From Endomychus coccineus (lineage: Eukaryota; Arthropoda; Insecta; Coleoptera; Endomychidae): a DNA stretch of 64,000 bases. Location of the stretch: contig OY294068.1 of the NCBI GenBank assembly GCA_958510875.1, positions 163,592,388 through 163,656,387 on the forward strand. Reading direction: 5' to 3'. Of this stretch, positions 10,976 through 22,699 are shown in pieces. Numbering within the stretch: position 1 is the first letter of the stretch; every line of letters starts with the position of its first letter. The notes below the pieces were generated by a model. The model did no database searches. It was not told the origin of the DNA and saw nothing but the letters and a program-made list of their open reading frames with translations. The position numbers were made by a program, and so were the translations under genes.

Positions 10976-12900
10976 CTAGATTAATTATTCACGTATATTC
11001 AGCTTAAATTCAATATTTTTGAATGATGAGTGTAAGTATGAATTTCATCACTATGATTGACAATTAATCTAACACCTCATCCGATGAGAGACTCTTGAAA
11101 TAGTGTAATTCGTCAACATAATGAACTATAAATCCAGGGATGTTGGTTCAAATCCCACCTATGGTTTAATGTTTTACGCTTATTCATCTTAATAATCCTA
11201 TGGTAAATAATCTAAGGTATCTTTCATAATTTAGAGAATATAATCTAGATCTCTTTATGTACTTGTATGGTATTGTGGTTCATTAATTAGGCAAAGCAAC
11301 ATTAAACACGAAATGTATTATTTGAAAACTAATACATTTGTACGGAAGTTGAAAATAATTTTTCAATACAATTTTTGAACAGTCGAGAATTAAGACCAAT
11401 AACACCTTAGATGAAGCATGCATAATAGCTAGGAATCTTTGAAGATTTTAAGTCCACTTGAACCATTTTGATTTTCAATGAACATTTCATTAGAAAATCA
11501 GTATTAGTAATAGTAATTTTTTCTATATTTTTTGACTATATTTTACAAGAACGATAAACTTCCACCTATTTTTCTTAACCACTACTAATTTGCACTCGAA
11601 CTGTTTTGCTTCTGCCCTCTACATAATTTTGTATACTTGTATACTTCTCGTTCTTTTAACATTTAAATCTCCAGGGGAGACACTGTGTTCGTCTCTCTTG
11701 GTAAATATCGCGCTTTTGATACCAAGTCGTTCTTATTCTCATGTATCACTCATAATAGAACCGAGCGATCTCCCCTGTTTCATTTTTTATTGAACAGTTA
11801 CACTTGGCAATCTGCAAATTTCGAAATTCGATACATTTTCCTTGTTGTATTCGTGCCAAACATTAATAGATAGACTGTTATTCGGTAGATTGCGCATATA
11901 CATTATGAACATCCACAATTTAAATAAGTTTATATTTTTATTTTGAAGATAAGAGTAATAATAAGTTCATGTTTAATGGGTTGGAACGTTTTGCATAGTT
12001 TTACGACATCCTGCGCATTGATAGTTTGGCTATTTGTAAACTTTAAATTTCCGTAGAGTTATAACTCATGATACGACTATTCAATGTGTATAAATCTAAA
12101 ATAAGTAGGATGAAAGGATTGCTTCAATATTAATAAAATGAACCGTTGGAACGAGAATGTCAAAAAAAAAACGTTTGAAGATGAACCGTCATTGGTTGTT
12201 ATTTAAAATGTTTTGTACTACTCAAATTGCTGAAATAAATTATCTTCAAGTTTGATTGTCATAAGTCACTCATTTGCCAAAATTATGGCATTTGTGTATT
12301 GATGAGTTTTCCTCAATATACAGATTTACAGTGTGTCCTTAAGTATCGTGGAGGGTATTTTTGCGCAGTACTAAACAAATAAAATGTTCAACATACGCAT
12401 CCCCAATTTGAAGGGTACATCACTTGATTACTTTTATTATTATCATTGCTCAAATTTTTGACCATTTGGGAACATGATTCCCTGAGTTATTAACACAAAA
12501 AAGATGCTCTATCTAATTTGTGGCAACACCCACCGTCTGTAGTCAGAATTGGTGCGAAAGATATACTGCAAAAAAAATTGATTGATTGCAACAACAAAAT
12601 TAAATGGTTATGGCATTTGTACCACACCCCACAATATGTAGAACTTCCCTTCATTCTATTTCACTAATTTTTGGAAATATATTTAATGGAGAGAAGGAAA
12701 ATCTTTATTATGTCATTAAATTATCAATAACAATACCTCCCCCTAAAATTATTTCTAAACCAATACTTGATTCCTACCTAGTTTTTCAAATTATGTATAA
12801 CTGTATGAACCATTAACCCAAAGAGGAAATGTAACGGATGATAGGCAATAGTTGAGAAAGGATGATAGGCAATAGTTAAGAGTGATTCAAGTCAATTCGG
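10976..12900. other. Intergenic, no gene seen
   Basis: AT-rich DNA with only scattered short ORFs. A tRNA B-box-like string near 11150 has no partner A box or acceptor stem. Confidence 0.45.
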
Positions 12901-13560
12901 ATTTATCGGCGTGAAAGAAGGTTGGTATTTAGATCTTTTTCCTGGCTATACAGCATTTTCCGCATACGAAGTAATCAACATCGAACACCAATTACCAATA
13001 GGGGACCTGCTTACCTATGTAACACTTGTGACAGGCATACATTACCTATCAATGTTGGCATTCCACAGGAATATGTATTGGCACCAACTTTGTTCCTGTT
13101 CCATATCACGAACTGTTGAAAGTGTCCTCTTCATAGTTTTGTGGATGATGATACACTTCATACCGCGTTTTCTTTTAGATCCCATATATCATTCAACAAA
13201 GACAGTAGTGCCAGACAAAGACAGGACGAAGTATAAATGAAGGTCTGTCAAGAATTTTGAATTGCGGATCTGACAATCTAGTAGTTTAATGCAACCCCAA
13301 CTCAAACTTGTTTTTTTCCAGGAAAGCGGATCCCACTATTCCTAATATGATGATGTCAGCTACAAATATTCCTAGGTATTCCTCCATTTCCTCGGTATCA
13401 CCACCAACTGCACCCTCTCTTCGTCTCATTTGTGATATCACACTTGAGAATTCATTGACCGCTCTAAAACATCATAGATTGCAGGTTGTCAAGCTTGAGA
13501 TCTGTCGAATTTCTTTCTATAAGGCTTAATTTTCCTATCGAAATGTGATGTTGGAACTCT
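12900..13560 (+). pseudogene. Jockey-like reverse transcriptase relic
   Basis: In one plus frame VGIPQEYVLAPTLFLFHI (about 13050-13105) matches the GVPQGSVLGPTLF box of Jockey-type RTs. Shortly after, FVDDDTLH (about 13140) matches the catalytic FADDT box. A downstream NATPTQ...FF segment fits the NxxKTQ motif. Stops and a frameshift separate them. Endonuclease and N-terminal RT parts are missing or unrecognisable. Confidence 0.75.
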
Positions 13561-14369
13561 TTGCCTAGTGAGGTCTATCTTGATGCATATATACCTCCAA
13601 ACATTCAAGAAAAATGCCAACGTCTATCTTCTCTCCTAACATTCTATCTCTGCTCTCTGGCTCACGCGATGTTCTACGAGTATTCGCGTTGTCAAAATAT
13701 AAGAAGAAGAAATGAACTACACAGAGACAGCAGTCAGGCTGTTTACCACGAAATGCTTGTCTACACGATATCTCAAAAACGAAAGGTCCTATCACATTCA
13801 AATTTTTACAAAATTGGTTTGCTGACTATTTCCTGAAGGGTTAAAAATTATATATATAAAAATTAAACTCCAAAAGTATACATTGAATCAATTCAAAACT
13901 TTTACAGTAAATTTAAGTTCATTTAAAACTGCTCCAATCCAAACTTCAACAAAATCGTTCAACAACAACAACAAAAACAATTATTGAAGTAAACTTAAAT
14001 TTACACCGTCCTTTAACTGTTTATAATAAACGGCGATGTAGTTCAAAGTGTAAAATTATTTTAAAATTTCTAAAGTTGGAGAATAAAACATTCAATTTCT
14101 AATTAACGCTGACAAATTGTTTCACTACACTGTGGTATTCTCAAAGCTTGGAATCATCAATTCAAGATACAACGTTTTTTCACGTTTTTCTTATGCAAAC
14201 ATATTTTTTGCGCAAAAAATTAGAAGAACAAATGGAGGAGAACGGAGGTGTTGTACTTTTGGCCCCAAATGTTGGGCTGCGCATGCCTATAGTTTGATAA
14301 CAAGCATTTTTTGGGGTCGAGCAGTTATTTTTTACATTATTTTCGCCCTCTTTTAACAAGTGAAAAACG

Positions 14370-14535
14370 ATTATTTTCTGAATATCGTTTTAACCTAAAT
14401 AGCTTCCGGCCTTCGGTAATTCGCTCCCGCACGATTTGCTCATTTCATATTGGAACCGTGTAAATAAAATCTATCATCAAACCCCAAAAACTAAAGTCTA
14501 ACTGATTCAAGTCGGGGGAATGGTGTGGCCAGTGA
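14370..14535 (-). pseudogene. Mariner-type transposase C-terminal scrap
   Basis: The minus strand reads HWPHHSPDLNQLDF, SFWG and YTVPI, which match the SPDLNPLDFFxWG box holding the last catalytic Asp of insect mariner-like transposases. The next segment, NEQIVRERITE, fits the following helix but needs a frame change. Only about 50 codons survive. Confidence 0.7.
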
Positions 14536-14599
14536 ACGGCTAGGAAATATTTCATTTAGGTTCGACCATAATGTGACGGAGCGCCATCGTGTTGACGTA

Positions 14600-16795
14600 T
14601 TGTTAGATGTAAATCATCAAGTACATCAACAAAAATATCTTATAAAAAAAACAATTTATGATTTAAATTTGGTGGTAAAATTACCACACCTAAAAAAAAC
14701 GTTAAAACGATTTAGGTATAGCAAAGAATCGTTTTAACTATTACACAAGAAAGACCAAATAGTTCTTAGATGCTAACCCTCAAATATTAGTTTTGAATGC
14801 GGATAAATGTAAAAAAAACCGTCATAATACATAGAAATTACTACGAAAACAAAATAGGAAATCTATTAAATGATGAAACAACTTACAAAAAATGTAAATC
14901 TGACCCTACATTATTAGTACAAAATAACATGAATAAATTAATAAATAAATGGTACAAAAATAAGATAATCCCTATTGAATTGAAAAATAAATTAATTTGA
15001 CTTAATGAGCAAGCACCTTATATCTATGGGCTTCAAAAACTACACAAGAGTGACCCATTGTATATGATATTGGAGCGCCTACCAACAATTTATCAGAATC
15101 TATCAACAATATAATTGGAAAAAATGGATTTTATGTGAAAGACTCATGGCATTTTAATGAATTTATAAAAAATCAATCCGTCCCCGTAGATCACCTATTA
15201 ATTTCCTTAGACGTTGTTTCTTTATTTACAAATATGCCAGTCGTTTTTTGGCATTGAATAGCATTTAAAAACGTAGGGCAGATATTAAAAACCACACACC
15301 TTTAGATCAATCTGAATTTACAAAAGCAGTAAAGTTTTGCTTAGAATGCACTTATTTTCAATACGGTTAGCAATATTTTGGGAAAATTTTCGGCACAGCA
15401 ATGGGATCTCCTATTTCAGCTAATATTGCTAACCTAGTTATGGAATGCTTAGAGGAATCTGTAATAAATTCATTAGATTGCCTAATGTATGTTCACAATG
15501 ATAAAATTCAATACGTGATTAATAAATTTAACAATTTCCACTGTAAAGTTCAATTTACTTGTGAAATAGAAGTGAACAAAAACATTAATTTCCTAGATAT
15601 GAAGATTAGTCATGAAGCAGATGGAAAAATAAAAACTTTGTGATTTACTAAAGAAGTTTGGTCTCAACGTTATCTTCACTTTAATTCCGTTACACCAACA
15701 AGTTATAAAAAAAAGTGTTATAACAGCCTTACAGATCGCGCGTTTAAATTGTCCCACCCAGAGGACCGTCCCAAAAATTTAAAAATTGTTCGTAATACAC
15801 TGGAAATGAATGGCTACCCAAAAAAATCTTTCAATCATTAAAGAAAGAATAAACAAAATCTATAATGGAACGTCATATATAAATAACATAAATGTTAATA
15901 CAGATAATTTTATAACATTACCATACATTCTAGAGACCTCAGAGAAAATTAAGAAATGTTTAAAAAAGTATGATATAAATGTTGCGCAAAAACCTACTAA
16001 CTATGTTGGGAAATATTTTTCAAATATAAAACCCTAAACCTAAAGATAAACAAACCCATATAGAATACAAATTAAATTGTTTAGATTGCGATGGGACTTA
16101 TACAGGAATTTCTAAGCAATATTCGCAAAAAAAATGTATGGCCATAACTATAGGACAAGAAACAATCATTCGATTACAAGAATGTTAATATTTCAACTAA
16201 GGAAACAAATTATTATAAAAGATTTATTCTTGAGATGATTCACATAAAACGTGACTCCTAGTCTCTGAATCATAGAACAGATATTCAATCATTAAGTCAG
16301 ATTTATACTAATTTAATTAATTAAAACCCTTGCAAATTCCTACATGCGTCTTTATAATATTCAAAGTATATTTTAGGTAGAATGCTTAAATAGCAATATT
16401 TCTTATAAGGTCTGACAACCTTTTTCTATTACCTCATAAATCTTCAACATCTGGTTCGAAAGTGCATACTCGAACGTTATATTTTTAGTCTAGTCCTTCA
16501 GTCGTATTACATATAGTGATTCGACATGAATTTAGAGTTTATAAGAATATTACAGCGGATTCTTAATTTATACTTAAAACATTGATGTGCTATAATTTCG
16601 ATTGTTCGTGTTTCTGTTCGTTTCGGCGAAATTATTGCGATAAGGACGCCATGTGGTGATATAATTACTGATGATGGTGAGACAGAAACGTATGTAAAGA
16701 CGAAAAAATAAGCATGTGTGTTAGTGTGACCTATTTCCCGAGGATTTTATATATAATTCATACCTGGGTCAAGAATCATTATTGTTTCTACCTAC
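14600..16795 (+). mobile_element. Penelope-like element, near full length, decayed
   Basis: Plus-strand pieces in order: DKCKKTVIIHRNYYENKIG (about 14805), fitting the ADKGNxTVI region of PLE RTs; YIYGLQKLHKSDPL (about 15020), fitting the GLPKIHK box; GTAMGSPISANIANLVME (about 15395); a degraded catalytic site, MYVHND, where YVDD is expected; INFLDMKI (about 15587); and a GIY-YIG-like endonuclease start, CLDCDGTYTGIS (about 16083). The C-terminus is RFILEMIHIKRDS and LSQIYTNLIN (16225-16325). The 3' tail (16380-16795) matches that of the inverted pair at 26330-27740. Stops and loss of YVDD make it inactive. Confidence 0.85.
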
Positions 16796-16866
16796 TAAAT
16801 CTTAACACAATGAAATAAATTAAGCTTTTATACAAAAAGTAATTTATATTAACGATTTATGTCTTT

Positions 16867-17020
16867 TCAATCATGAACTAGGACTAGCGCTTGAGGCTTT
16901 TCATTAAAATCCGCCTCTGTAAACGGACGTAATTCCTGATTAACATTCCACCGAATTTTATTCATACTTCGGGCTCTAGCATTTACAAAAACACAGTTAC
17001 ACATATTTTCTAAAATTACT
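16867..17020 (-). pseudogene. Possible LINE endonuclease N-terminal scrap
   Basis: A minus-strand run of about 50 codons reads CVFVNARARSMNKI, then ELRPFTEADFNEKPQALVL, ending at a stop (16867-16869). It resembles the start of LINE endonucleases (YTNARSxxNKxxEL...KPxxLxxTE). No ATG context or further endonuclease motifs follow. It could be chance. Confidence 0.35.
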
Positions 17021-17667
17021 CAAGTTAGCATCCTAACATTATGATACACACAGAAACGTGAAAAGAACGATATTGTTTTTTATGGGGCGATCACAAGAAC
17101 TTCTCAAAATTTCATTTATGGAAAAGCTTGCAAATGCCGTTGTGGTGGGATGTAAATAAAATTATAAATAGTCGACAATTGTGTGCTAATTTTCGAAATA
17201 GACAATTTGAAATCAACTGTTAGAAGAACGGTCGAACGTGGGCTTCGCAAATTGTAGTTATTTTTCCTCCATAACATGGACCAAGGTCGAATATTTTAGC
17301 AGCTAATTTAAATTCAATGCGAATCTCATGATATTTCATCCGTATTGTTCATTGTGCAGCAAACTACTAATTCACGATCTTCTTGTTTTTCGCTTTGCAA
17401 CAAGAATAATGTATCGCATTATAAAATAACTTTGAAGATTGTTCGTTTTTTAAAGGAATCTTTATCGCAAAACAAATTTTTATTATTTCAACCTTGTAGA
17501 TTAGAAACTCGTTTGGTTTTATACTACATGTTAGAGTCAAGAGTTTTACAAGTGCTTGGCCATTAAACATTCGTAATTATTTCTTTTATTATACTTGGAA
17601 CGTAAATCCATAATGTGCGATTTACTTATGAAGATAAACGAAATTGAAAGATTCCGTACAGCTCGGA

Positions 17668-17876
17668 TAGCATACATTGAAAACTTTCATAAAATCCTAA
17701 TATCATCGTAGGTTTACATCAAATAAAAATCTTCCTTTTTATTAATTATAGACTTGAATTAGTAACTGGCTTTGCATACATTGAAAACTTTCATAAAATT
17801 CTAATCTCACTGTAGATTTACATCTACAATGAAAATCTTTTATTTTTTATTAATTATAGACTTGAAATAGTAAACT
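17668..17876. repeat. Tandem duplication, about 104-bp unit x2
   Basis: GCATACATTGAAAACTTTCA starts both copies (about 17669 and 17773), and both run on to TTAATTATAGACTTGAA. The copies differ by several substitutions and small indels. Confidence 0.85.
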
Positions 17877-17967
17877 GACCTTATTCGGAACACTGAACCA
17901 AATAAGGCCATAATAGTCCACCGGAATGAGACATAAAAATCGTCTGAAACGTGAAAATTTTGAGCCA

Positions 17968-18028
17968 AAAGCTTCCTAAAAAACCTGGTATGTATGCTTG
18001 CCTGGTTTTTTGGGAAGCTTTCGACTTC
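17968..18028. repeat. Hairpin with about 19-bp arms
   Basis: Arms AAAGCTTCCTAAAAAACC and GGTTTTTTGGGAAGCTTT flank a loop of about 20 bases. It may be a remnant of a small palindromic element. Confidence 0.75.
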
Positions 18029-18072
18029 TAGAACACTAATTTTACTACCCGCAGATGAACAAAGAGGCAGAG

Positions 18073-19159
18073 GTCCCAGGTTTTAGTAGTAGAACTTTAA
18101 CAGTCGATAGAAAATTTGATTTTGAGAAAAAAGTTCCTATTAACATAAATGCACAGACGCTTAATCTTTGAAATACAGGGTAGGGTGTTGAATTTTATAA
18201 AAAATTTCTTAATTTTGTTTGTATCTCCGAAGACAATTCAGGTGTCGTAATGAAATTTGGTACCGTGGATGCGTAGATAGTTTACCACATTTGCACATAA
18301 GTTCAGACCGGTATTACTTCCAGTGGCGTGGGTATTTAGTAACAATGAATCGACCCGAAAAGTATTATTACCCTGTAAAGGCTACTTTTTAGGAACAAAC
18401 TTCGATGCAGAATTGAAACCGAAACAAGTAAGGTCTCTTATATTTCTATGTATCTGGCACCGTTTCACGGCAAATTTAATTTTTGTGATCTAATTATCAC
18501 CACCATGAAAATCGGGTGGAAATTGGAAAAAGAGGAAGCTTAAATTGGAAGGCGTCGTTGACTGACACAAATAAAATAAGCTGTCTTTTCTAATCTCTTC
18601 AGCGTATTACAAAGAAGGGCCGAATAACAAAGTTTTATTTTCAAAAATGTTTAAACCAGATAAATAAAATGTACTTTAATTCATAGTAACTCCATCAACA
18701 AGAGTTAACAAGACAAATTTACAAAATTTTTTGTATTATTGGTGGTGGTAATTAAATTACATGAATCAAATTAGCCGTAAAATGGTGCTAGGTACAAAGA
18801 AATATCAAGAGACCTTATTTGTTTCGATTTAAATTCTGAATACAAAGTTTGTTCCTGAAAAGTAGCCTTTACAGGGGGATAACACTTAACGGGTCAATTC
18901 ATTGTTATTAAATACCTATATCTACGCCACTGTAAGTAATACCGGTCTCAAATTATGTGCAAATGTGGTAACCTATTTATGCATCCATGGTACCAAATTT
19001 AATTATCTTCGGAGATACAAACAAAATTAAGAATTTTTTTTTTAATTCAATCTCAAAATCTCAAAATTTAACGTATGTGCATGTATGTTAACAAGAACTT
19101 TTTTTCTCAAAATCATATTTTCTATTGACTGTTGAAGTTCTGCTACTAAAACCTGGGAC
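18073..19159. mobile_element. Foldback element of 1.09 kb, long inverted arms
   Basis: The outer tips GTCCCAGGTTTTAGTAGTAG and its complement at 19141-19159 bound two arms of about 400 bp (18073-18490 and 18770-19159). Shared inner blocks include GGTACC near a CATTTGCACATAA string and AAAAAGTAGCC-type sequence. The central 280 bp is single copy. No transposase is present. Motifs near the ends are shared with the MITE at 475-1048. Confidence 0.85.
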
Positions 19160-19497
19160 ATACTGTATATAAAATTTGTTTGCGTTTTTGGCCGTTTTTT
19201 GCAATTTACGTGAAAAATATGGATTTCGGTAAAAATTACCAAGAAAGCGAAGTTGTAGAGCGGACATTTTCCTGTTTTATGTTCCAAGCCTTTCTTCTGA
19301 AATTGCATATTTTCACCACTAGAAGGTGCGCGCCGATGGATAATCAGCTTTTTAAGTGATTTTTCACATTTTCAGTGTGAAATACTAATTTTGGTGAAAA
19401 TTATCGAGAGAGCAAAGTTGTAGAACGGAAAATTCCCTGAAACTGAGTATTTTCTCCGCCGAAGAAGGTTCGCGGTTATAAATAATCAGATTTTTAA

Positions 19498-19689
19498 GCT
19501 ATTTCTTCACATTTTGATCTGGATTATCCTGATGATGTAGTAGAAGAAGCGATTGAAGTTTGTCCTGATGTTGATACGAGTTTGCTGAATTATCCACTTG
19601 AAGCATCATGGTCGGAAGAAGAAGTTTATAGCACAACTAGCGACGAGAATGAACACAGGTTGTTTCAAAAAAAGAGGTCACGTTGCTAG
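19498..19689 (+). pseudogene. Short acidic ORF remnant, unrecognised
   Basis: A 63-codon open stretch reads FDLDYPDDVVEEAIEVCPDV, then ASWSEEEVYSTTSDENEH, and ends QKKRSRC with stop at 19687-19689. The composition (acidic, low AT codons, then a basic tail) looks protein-like rather than random. There is no ATG or splice acceptor at its start. I do not recognise the family; a transposon protein remnant is most likely given the surroundings. Confidence 0.35.
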
Positions 19690-20342
19690 GTGATAGGTAG
19701 AACACTGAAAGATAAGGGTTTTAACGGTCCAACAAAACGAAAAGGAAATAAAAGCAGTCTTTTGAAAAGAAGGTGACTACTACATCTGAAAAAAAGCTGC
19801 TATTTGTAACATGTGTAAAACTATACAAAAAAATATTTAAAAATGGGTTTCTACTTACGTATAAATAAAAAGTGAATCTTGAATATGCCAAATTTTACCG
19901 ATATGCCAATACGATACCGATGCACCAATATTTATATTGATATCGGCCGATCACTACTAATATTATTTATAATCAATAAATCAGTAATATATAAAAATGA
20001 ATTATATCAAGCTTAAAACGTCATATTCTACGACAACGATATTCGAAAATCCAACTGAAATTAGGAAAGGCTTCGTTCGCTGTCACTTCATCTTAATAGT
20101 TACATAGTTACACTGAGTAAACGGCAAATTCTTACAATCTATAATTATCTCGTTGCTTAGAAAAACAAAAAGTTCTTTCAAAATTTGACAATTTCTTCAG
20201 GTGTAGCGGAAATGCTCACGAGTAGAAACTCGGTACCACTGATTTTTTTTCGTTCGAACATTTAATAAAAGTTCTGTTTCACACACGTGTACATTCATTC
20301 CGAGGCTATTGACGCTATTAAAATTTTATTATTTTGTTCCAG

Positions 20343-20930
20343 TTGACAGCTGAAGATGAAGAAAGACGTCGGCGCAGACGAGAACGAAACAAAATAGCAG
20401 CGACGAAATGCCGATTAAAGAAACGAGAGCGGACCGCGAACCTTGTAACGGAATCTGAAACTTTAGAACATCAAAACATGGATCTCAAATCTCAACTCCA
20501 AGAGCTCCAACAACAAAAACTTACCTTGGAAGAGGTATTAGCTCATCATCGACCCACATGTCAACAAAACGTGAAGCAGGCAACACGTGACAGTTTATAC
20601 CGGCTGCCTCCAGTTTCTTCCGTTATCGATAATAATCATTCCTACTGTAGAGCTGCACCTCTCGATCAGAATTACATTAGAATTACTCAAATTCCCGAAT
20701 ATCACCAACACAGGCCATCAAGTGTAAGTCTTCCAAATGGATACATGCGAAACAATGGTCACTATAAAACGCCCAGCATAGTTGTGGAAGAAGTTGACGA
20801 CAACTGTCAACCACATCTCACGAATTTAGACAATCATGTACCTAATGGTTATTACAATCAGTGTCATAACAATTATTCCAACAATCAAAACTACAATAAC
20901 AGTGGTATAGGCAACGGATGTATGGCATAA
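20343..20930 (+). CDS. Atf3: bZIP transcription factor Atf3, terminal exon
   Basis: This exon encodes about 195 residues and begins at a splice acceptor (TTTGTTCCAG, AG at 20341-20342). It starts LTAEDEERRRRRRERNKIAA, then TKCRLKKRERT, the DNA-contacting basic region of the ATF3/JDP2 group (NKIAAxKC core). A leucine zipper follows (residues about 40-70, heptad Leu in LEHQNMDLKSQLQELQQQKL). The zipper ends with LAHHRPTC, the LxxHRPTC signature of ATF3. The remaining 120 residues are an Asn/Tyr-rich tail ending NNSGIGNGCMA. Such proteins dimerise (often with Jun) in the nucleus and regulate stress, immune and metabolic genes in insects. Upstream exons are not identified in the window; the apparent start just before the exon is intronic. 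Confidence 0.93.
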   Translation: MTAEDEERRRRRRERNKIAATKCRLKKRERTANLVTESETLEHQNMDLKSQLQELQQQKLTLEEVLAHHRPTCQQNVKQATRDSLYRLPPVSSVIDNNHSYCRAAPLDQNYIRITQIPEYHQHRPSSVSLPNGYMRNNGHYKTPSIVVEEVDDNCQPHLTNLDNHVPNGYYNQCHNNYSNNQNYNNSGIGNGCMA

Positions 20931-21420
20931 TTTTGAATAATACAAGTTGAGCTTAGAGACATTTGACTGTTTTCGAAGAATATTTTATACAGAATCACCA
21001 ACAATTCGGCCAAGTTAACTAACGATTTTGTTAGACAATTTGTTATGACAACCATTATTTTTACTATTCAGGGCCACACAAAAACCATATTATCGATTAA
21101 ACTGTTAATTGCCTGTTGGAAAGCAGTCAAGTGTCGGTGACAACCTGTATAATATATTTATATCTACATTATATATTTTTTGTATTTTATATTACTTTAA
21201 TTAGTTGTAGGTCTAGCGGCTCTAAAAGTGATTTACTTGCATGTCTGTTTTATTTTTAGTGTTAGTATTTTTGTGTATTGTTAATTTAAAAAAGGTATAG
21301 GATTGTTCTGATGCTATTTCATTGATTGATTTTCTCTTGAACATTGAACGTTTCGTCCTATTATGAATTTGATTTTTTTTAAATATAAATTGATTATAAT
21401 AAAAATCATGTCAAATAAGT
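20931..21420 (+). other. Likely Atf3 3' UTR
   Basis: AT-rich sequence after the Atf3 stop. No ORF continues. Candidate polyadenylation signals occur near 21170-21410 (for example ATAATAAAAATC at about 21396), but the true end cannot be fixed. Confidence 0.4.
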
Positions 21421-21574
21421 TGAAATCCTTTCAAATCTTTCTTATCAAAATTCATAATTACGTGTCATTTCTAACATACCAATGGCAGTAATACACTAAA
21501 AGAGTTCACAATTCTAGATATATAAAACACTAATAAGTACGAAATAATCACCTTTATCCACTAAAAATACAATT

Positions 21575-21625
21575 AAATCACTAAGGACCTTTCAGCTACC
21601 AAGTAGCCATCACCAGAGTAAACTG
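21575..21625 (-). ncRNA. Hammerhead-like ribozyme, one core base changed
   Basis: Minus strand: CTGGTGA (CUGANGA expected, one change), stem II GGCTAC/GTAGCT with a TTG loop, GAAA, a very short stem III, then CTT before AGTGA. The 5' flank TTACT can pair with AGTGA as stem I. Confidence 0.5.
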
Positions 21626-22585
21626 AGTAGAAAAACAAATAATAAATTTCTTTTTCGTTTACACATTTCCATCCCTTCTAAATTACCTAAATATTTGTCC
21701 GTACTGTGTTAAAAGTGATAAACTTTCTTGAGAAATGGTGTGACCTGTATAATATGTTCGACTAATGCTGATTTTTCACCATTATTTTTCTTTATATGTA
21801 CAAAATGTTCTTCATACAGAGTTAGAAGATTCCTTCTAGTTTGGCCCACATAGCATTTTAACGCGGCTCTCAATCAATTTTATAAATTTCTGATTTGTCG
21901 GAATCGGGGACTTGATGTAAGGTATTTTCAGCTTGTTCTTGAATCTATAAACAGGTTTCATTGCAAATTTAGAAAACAAATTCTAGAATTTATTATTGAA
22001 ACTTTTAAATTTCGTTGAATTATTTGGAAGTAATGGCTTTATTTGGTTAGTTGATTGCGTTCCATTTTCCGTTTTTGGTTAGAAATTAAATTATTTATCA
22101 AAGATTTCTTGTAACCATTGTCCGTCGCTATTTGCTGAAGTTTCTCAACTTTGTTTTAATTTTTCTGGCTGAAAGGAAAGTTTAATATAATAAATAAATT
22201 CTGTAATCCGTTTTCTAATTTTGCAATGAAACCCGTTTATAGATGTAAAAACAAGCTAAAAAATCGTTTAAGAAATACCTTTGATAAAGTTTCCGATTTC
22301 GACAAATCTGGAATTTGCAAAATTGGTAATGAGTCATGTTCAAAATGCTATGTGGATCGAACTAAAAAGAACATTTTAACTCGTTAAAAGAAAAGAACAT
22401 TCTGCCCATATCCAGAAGAATAGTAGTGAAAAATAAGTATTAACAGAACATATTTTAAATACAGGTCACACCATTTCTCAAGGAATTCTATCATAATAAT
22501 AATTTAGAAGATACGGATCTCCAGCTGAGGGCAACCCCTTGTTTACATTATTAACCCCAAATAGTATTTAAACGATTTTTATTTA

Positions 22586-22635
22586 GTCTACTCTGAAGAT
22601 GGCTACTTGGTAGCTGAAACTTCTTTTGTACTTAA
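22586..22635 (+). ncRNA. Hammerhead-like ribozyme core
   Basis: CTGAAGA (22593-22599) fits CUGANGA. Stem II is GGCTAC/GTAGCT with loop TTG, followed by GAAA (22616-22619). Stem I pairing is poor in this copy, so activity is doubtful. Confidence 0.45.
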
Positions 22636-22699
22636 TGGTAATTTTACTAGATTAGGGTGATTATTTCATACTTATTAATTATACCAATGTCAATTATAC

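Larger units (their letters stand above)
21505..22690. mobile_element. Two PLE 3' ends head to head (inverted pair)
   Basis: The left copy runs on the minus strand (about 22080 to 21505) and encodes a GIY-YIG fragment CYVGQTRRNL, then YEEHFVHIKKNNGEK and LVEHIIQVTPFLK. The right copy runs on the plus strand (about 22160 to 22690) with CKIGNESCSKCYVDRTKKNI, then TEHILNTGHTISQ. Both outer tips carry the same terminal sequence (for example GCTACCAAGTAGCCATC and its complement). The 5'-truncated ends meet near 22100. GIY-YIG endonuclease is the integration nuclease of Penelope-like elements. Confidence 0.85.

Noticed and set aside
11080..11165. Possible tRNA (GGTTCAAATCC near 11150)
   Set aside because: Only a B-box-like string is present; the T stem has a mismatch, and no matching acceptor or D arm was found upstream.
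12911..13240. 109-codon ORF as a membrane protein
   Set aside because: It is out of frame with the reverse transcriptase boxes (GIPQEYVLAPTLF, FVDDDT) that explain this DNA.
16640..16700. Hammerhead in the long PLE copy
   Set aside because: CTGATGA and GAAAC are present, but stem II is reduced to two pairs and stem I no longer pairs.
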